Source of the DNA: Candidatus Eiseniibacteriota bacterium
Lineage (GTDB): Bacteria > Eisenbacteria > RBG-16-71-46
Length of the DNA stretch: 59,707 nucleotides
Direction: 5' to 3'
Assembly: GCA_016710095.1 (NCBI GenBank)
Contig: JADJLL010000050.1
Coordinates: 1 to 59,707 of the forward strand
Shown here: positions 57,043-59,707 of the stretch, one piece after another
How positions within the stretch are numbered: position 1 is the first letter of the stretch
Layout of the letters: each line of letters opens with the position of its first letter
Program-made: the position numbers and the translations under genes
Notes under the pieces: generated by a model
The model's input: only the letters and a program-made list of their open reading frames with translations
Databases searched by the model: none
What the model was told of the DNA's origin: nothing

Positions 57043-58379
57043 ATGGCCATCTCGATCGTGGTGCCCCAGCTGGGCGAAAGCGTCGCCGAAGGAACCGTCG
57101 CCAAGTGGCTGAAGGCCGTCGGTGACAAGGTGCGCAAGGAAGAGCCGCTGGTGGAGATCCAGACGGACAAGATCAACGTCGAGATCCCGTCGCCCGCCGA
57201 CGGCGTGCTCGCCTCGATCGTGATCGCCGAGGGCACGACCGTGCTCGTCGGCACCGAGATCGGCTCGATCGACGCCGCCGGTGGCGCCGCCGCCGCGCCG
57301 GCTCCGGCTGCCGCTGCGCCTGCCGCCGCACCGGCTGCCGCCGCGCCTGCTGCCGCGGCCGTCGCCCCTGCCGCTGTCAGCGCCGACTTCACCAGCACCG
57401 GAGGTGGGACTGGCAGTATCGAATCCCGCACGCTGTCGCCCGCCGTGCGCCGCATCATGGGCGAGAACAACGTCTCGCTCGCCGAGGTGAAGGCCATTCG
57501 TGGCTCCGGCTCGGCCGGCCGCGTGACGCGCGACGACCTGCTCGGCTACCTCAAGACGCGCACGGCCGCCCGGTCGCCGCTGCCGCGCCGGTCGCCGCCG
57601 CGGCTCCCGCCGCCGCGCCCGCCGCGCTGCCGTCGTTCATGCGCGCTTCCGTCGGCGCCGCCGCCACGGGCCCGCGCGAGGAGACGATCCCGTTCACGCG
57701 CGTACGCAAGGTCATCGCCGACAACATGGTCAAGGCCAAGCACACGGCCGCGCACACGCACTGCTTCGACGAGTGCGACCTCTCGACGCTCGTCGCGCTG
57801 CGCAAAGGAGTGGGCGCCCAAGCTCGAGAAGCAGGGCGTGAAACTCACGTACATGCCGTTCTTCATCAAGGCGGCCGTGCTCGCGCTCAAGGAGTTCCCG
57901 TGGATGAACGGCTCGGTCAACGAAGCCGGCGACGCCATGGTGATCAAGCACTACCAGCAACGTCGGTTTCGCGGTCGGCCGTGACGGAAGGGCCTGATCG
58001 TCCCGAACATCAGGCGATTGCGATCGCAAGAACCCCTTGCAGATCGCGATCGAACTCTCGCCGACGTCGCGGGCCGCGCAGCGCGGATCGCCTGCCGGAC
58101 GAGATCATGGGCGGCACGTTCAGCATCTCCGAACGCCGGCGTCTACGGCGCGGTGAACTCGGCGCCCGTCATCAGCGTGTGCCCGAGGTCGCCATCCTCG
58201 GTGCGCACAAGATCGTCGATCGCCCGGTCGTGAAGAACGGCCAGATCGTGATCGCGCCCATGATGAACACCGTGATCGGGTTCGATCACCGCGTCATCGA
58301 CGGCGAGATGGCGGTCAAGTTCCCGCGCCGCGTGCGAGCTGCTCGAGAAGCCCCCGAGCTGCTCTGGTTCTACGCCTAG
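57043..58379 (+). CDS. Dihydrolipoamide acyltransferase (E2 of a 2-oxo acid dehydrogenase), several frameshifts
   Basis: ATG 57043 follows AAGGAGAG. The lipoyl domain (residues 1-77) has the lipoylated Lys in EIQTDKINVEI and the usual VPQLGESVAEGTV. An Ala/Pro linker, the E1/E3-binding domain (LSPAVRRIMGENNVSLAEVKA ... GRVTRDDLL) and a second Ala/Pro linker follow. The catalytic domain begins at IPFTRVRKVIADNMV and ends with DHRVIDGEMAVKF, which holds the catalytic His and DG. The frame changes near 57570, 57808, 57960 and at several points between 57990 and 58130, and then finishes at LWFYA, TAG 58377-58379. The intended product is about 445 residues. Branched-chain and 2-oxoglutarate types cannot be told apart here. 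Confidence 0.86.
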
Positions 58380-58408
58380 GAGTTCGATTTCTGCCCGGTC
58401 GTCTCACC

Positions 58409-59079
58409 GTGCGTGCGCTGGCGCCACCTCGTACCGCGAGGGACTCGCGACAGGACGCGCTGGTGACGCGCGGGCGGCCGGCGACGCGGGCGACTGGCTG
58501 CTGTACCCCGACCATCCGCCGGTCCTGACCGCGGGCCGCAGCACGGGGGAGGAAAGCCTGCTCGTGGACCGTGCCACGCTGGAACGCCTCGGGGTCGAGC
58601 TGTTCGAGGTCCCGCGGGGCGGCGACGTCACCTGGCACGGCCCGGGGCAGCTGGTCGGCTATCCGATCGTCGGGCTCGACCGGGTGGGGCGCGACCTGCA
58701 CAAGTACCTGCGCCCCATCGAGGAGGCGTACTGATCCGCGCCTTTAGCTGCCATGGGATCGTGGCGGACCGCTCGGAAGGGCGGACTCGAGTCGGGTGGG
58801 GCCGCGCAACCTGGCCAGTATCGGCGTCGCCGTGCGCCGCTGGGTCGGCTATCGGGGCTTCGTCTCGAATGTCTGCCTGACCTCACGGGCTTTTCGCTCA
58901 TCCATCCGTGCGGCTTGAAGGGCGTCGAGATGACGAGCATGGCCGAGCTGCTCGGGCCCAGCGTCCTGACGTTCGAGGAAGTCCGTGAAGTCGTGACACA
59001 GGAGCTGGCGGCGTTGCTCGGCTACGACGAGACCGCGCCTGCTGCCATCTTTGAGACGCTGCATGCGCTGCTGGCGTGA
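58409..59079 (+). CDS. lipB: Octanoyl-[ACP]:protein octanoyltransferase (several frameshifts)
   Basis: Pieces of LipB are seen in order: WLLYPDHPPVLTAGRSTGEE, LFEVPRGGDVTWHGPGQLVG, YPIVGLDRVGRDLHKYLRPIEEA, a damaged middle (58730-58860), and GFSLIHPCGLKGVEMTSMAEL with the catalytic Cys in PCGL. It ends at 59079. The start is uncertain because the first 60 bp contain at least two indels; GTG 58409 is my best guess. LipB moves octanoate from ACP to lipoyl domains, so it would serve the E2 protein encoded just upstream, a logical pair. Confidence 0.82.
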
Positions 59080-59153
59080 CGCGCGTCGAAGGCCGAAGAC
59101 ATCGCCACCTGACGTCCTCGGGGTGACTCACCCTCTCTGGAGTGAATAGTTCC

Positions 59154-59568
59154 ATGCTGAACGGGAATGAAGCCGCGACCAAGAAGCTGACCGAACTCCT
59201 TCCGCAGCAGGAGGGCGTGCTGGGCCTGCGCCTGAGCGCGATCCCCGGCGGCTGCTCCGGCTACCAGTGTACGGCATGGCGTTCGCCGAGCAGACCGTCG
59301 AAGGCGACTGGATCGGCGAGTTCAACGGCAGAAGGTGTTCACCGATGCCGACAGCGCGACCGTGCTGAACGGCGGGCAGGTCGATTACGTCGAGACGCTG
59401 CAGGCGACCGGCTTCACGATCCACAACCCGAACGCGGTGCGTTCCCGTGCGGCTGTGTGGCAAGTCAGCCCGACACGTCGGAAAGAGGCCGAGGCGGAAG
59501 CGGCGGCGAAGGCGCAGGGCGGCGGCGTGCGTGGCTGCGGTTGCGGCTCCGGCGGCTGCGGCTCGCAT
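59154..59568 (+). CDS. A-type Fe-S carrier (HesB/IscA/ErpA-like) with Cys/Gly-rich tail (frameshifts)
   Basis: ATG 59154 starts MLNGNEAATKKLTELLPQQ, then LRLSAIPGGCSGYQ with the first conserved Cys. After a base loss the text continues in another frame as MAFAEQTVEGDWIGEF, VFTDADSATVLNGGQVDYVE and GFTIHNPNAVRS; the conserved CGCG pair near 59450 is garbled (CGC is readable in one frame). An extra tail follows: a charged Glu/Ala helix and GGGVRGCGCGSGGCGSH. The family carries Fe-S clusters to apo-proteins; LipA, which acts after LipB, needs such clusters. The end is approximate because no clean stop is visible. Confidence 0.76.
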
Positions 59569-59588
59569 CGACGGTCGACTCGTCTCTC

Positions 59589-59707
59589 GTGCGCATCACG
59601 CTCTTCACCGTCGAAGAGGCCAACCTGCTGCTGAGCGAGATCCGCGGGTCGCTCAAACGACTGTGGCGCGATGCCGAAGCGCGGGAGTTCGACCGGCTCG
59701 AGACGCG
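59589..59707 (+). CDS. DUF2203-like protein, N-terminal part (runs off the window)
   Basis: GTG 59589 starts MRITLFTVEEANLLLSEIRG, matching the 'lFtleEANaLLpevr' opening of DUF2203, small helical proteins of unknown function. Thirty-nine residues are visible before the window ends; there is no stop. Confidence 0.6.
   Translation, partial: MRITLFTVEEANLLLSEIRGSLKRLWRDAEAREFDRLET

Noticed and set aside
57043..58379. Programmed frameshifting in the E2 gene.
   Set aside because: Shifts occur in several places without slippery heptamers, and neighbouring genes show the same kind of indel; error is simpler.

Overview
The window is about 60 kb of very GC-rich (roughly 70% by eye), densely coding bacterial chromosome. 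No rRNA, tRNA, CRISPR array, transposase, integrase or phage gene was seen. Many secreted proteins end in a FlgD/Ig-like domain of the type-IX-sorting style, one gene encodes a PorV-like outer-membrane protein, and a large TonB-dependent receptor is present. This points to a Gram-negative of the FCB side of the tree, most like Candidatus Eisenbacteria or a neighbouring uncultured phylum. That placement is inference from protein style, not from a marker gene.

Layout. 0-2.5 kb: end of a membrane protein, then a ComEA-like helix-hairpin-helix protein coupled to a proline-rich secreted protein. 2.7-6.3 kb: a nucleoside/simple-sugar ABC importer (ATPase and two permeases). 6.4-9.8 kb: two divergent glycosyltransferase-like membrane proteins, both with indels. 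9.8-13.9 kb: SpoIIE-type phosphatase, MBL hydrolase, BMP-family binding lipoprotein and thymidine kinase. 14-17 kb: a Gly-rich secreted protein, an SGNH-like secreted hydrolase and a DUF4404 protein. 17.1-19.1 kb: a TetR/SRPBCC/VOC operon with a clear operator. 19.1-29.5 kb: secreted proteins, including an extracellular ComEC-type MBL protein and a giant protein of about 2,000 residues with propeller, Ig, cohesin-like and dockerin-like parts. 29.5-37.2 kb: a lipoprotein, a glycogen-debranching enzyme, a propeller/haem protein and a Ycf48/BNR-like secreted protein. 37.3-39.4 kb: poly-G and a badly damaged secreted-protein gene. 39.5-43.4 kb: uridine kinase, an M16 pseudo-peptidase split in two, an RpiB-like isomerase and adenosine deaminase. 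43.4-54 kb: a secreted protein followed by a tight five-gene outer-membrane operon (TonB receptor, PorV-like protein, NHL lipoprotein, secreted paralog, Ig lipoprotein). 54.2-59.7 kb: a secreted OB-fold-like protein, acyl-CoA thioesterase, E2 dihydrolipoamide acyltransferase, LipB, an A-type Fe-S carrier and the start of a DUF2203 gene.

Themes. (1) Nucleoside scavenging: importer, BMP lipoprotein, thymidine and uridine kinases, adenosine deaminase and an RpiB-like enzyme lie within 40 kb. (2) A large secretome with two kinds of C-terminal domain, next to an operon that could be part of its export or anchoring machinery. (3) Lipoate and Fe-S metabolism at the right end.

Data quality. Many genes carry single-base indels that split an otherwise intact protein. 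They are especially dense at 37.3-39.4 kb and 56.2-59.6 kb. A 62-base G run sits at 37419-37480. These look like sequencing or assembly errors, so I describe the intended genes across the breaks and flag each break.
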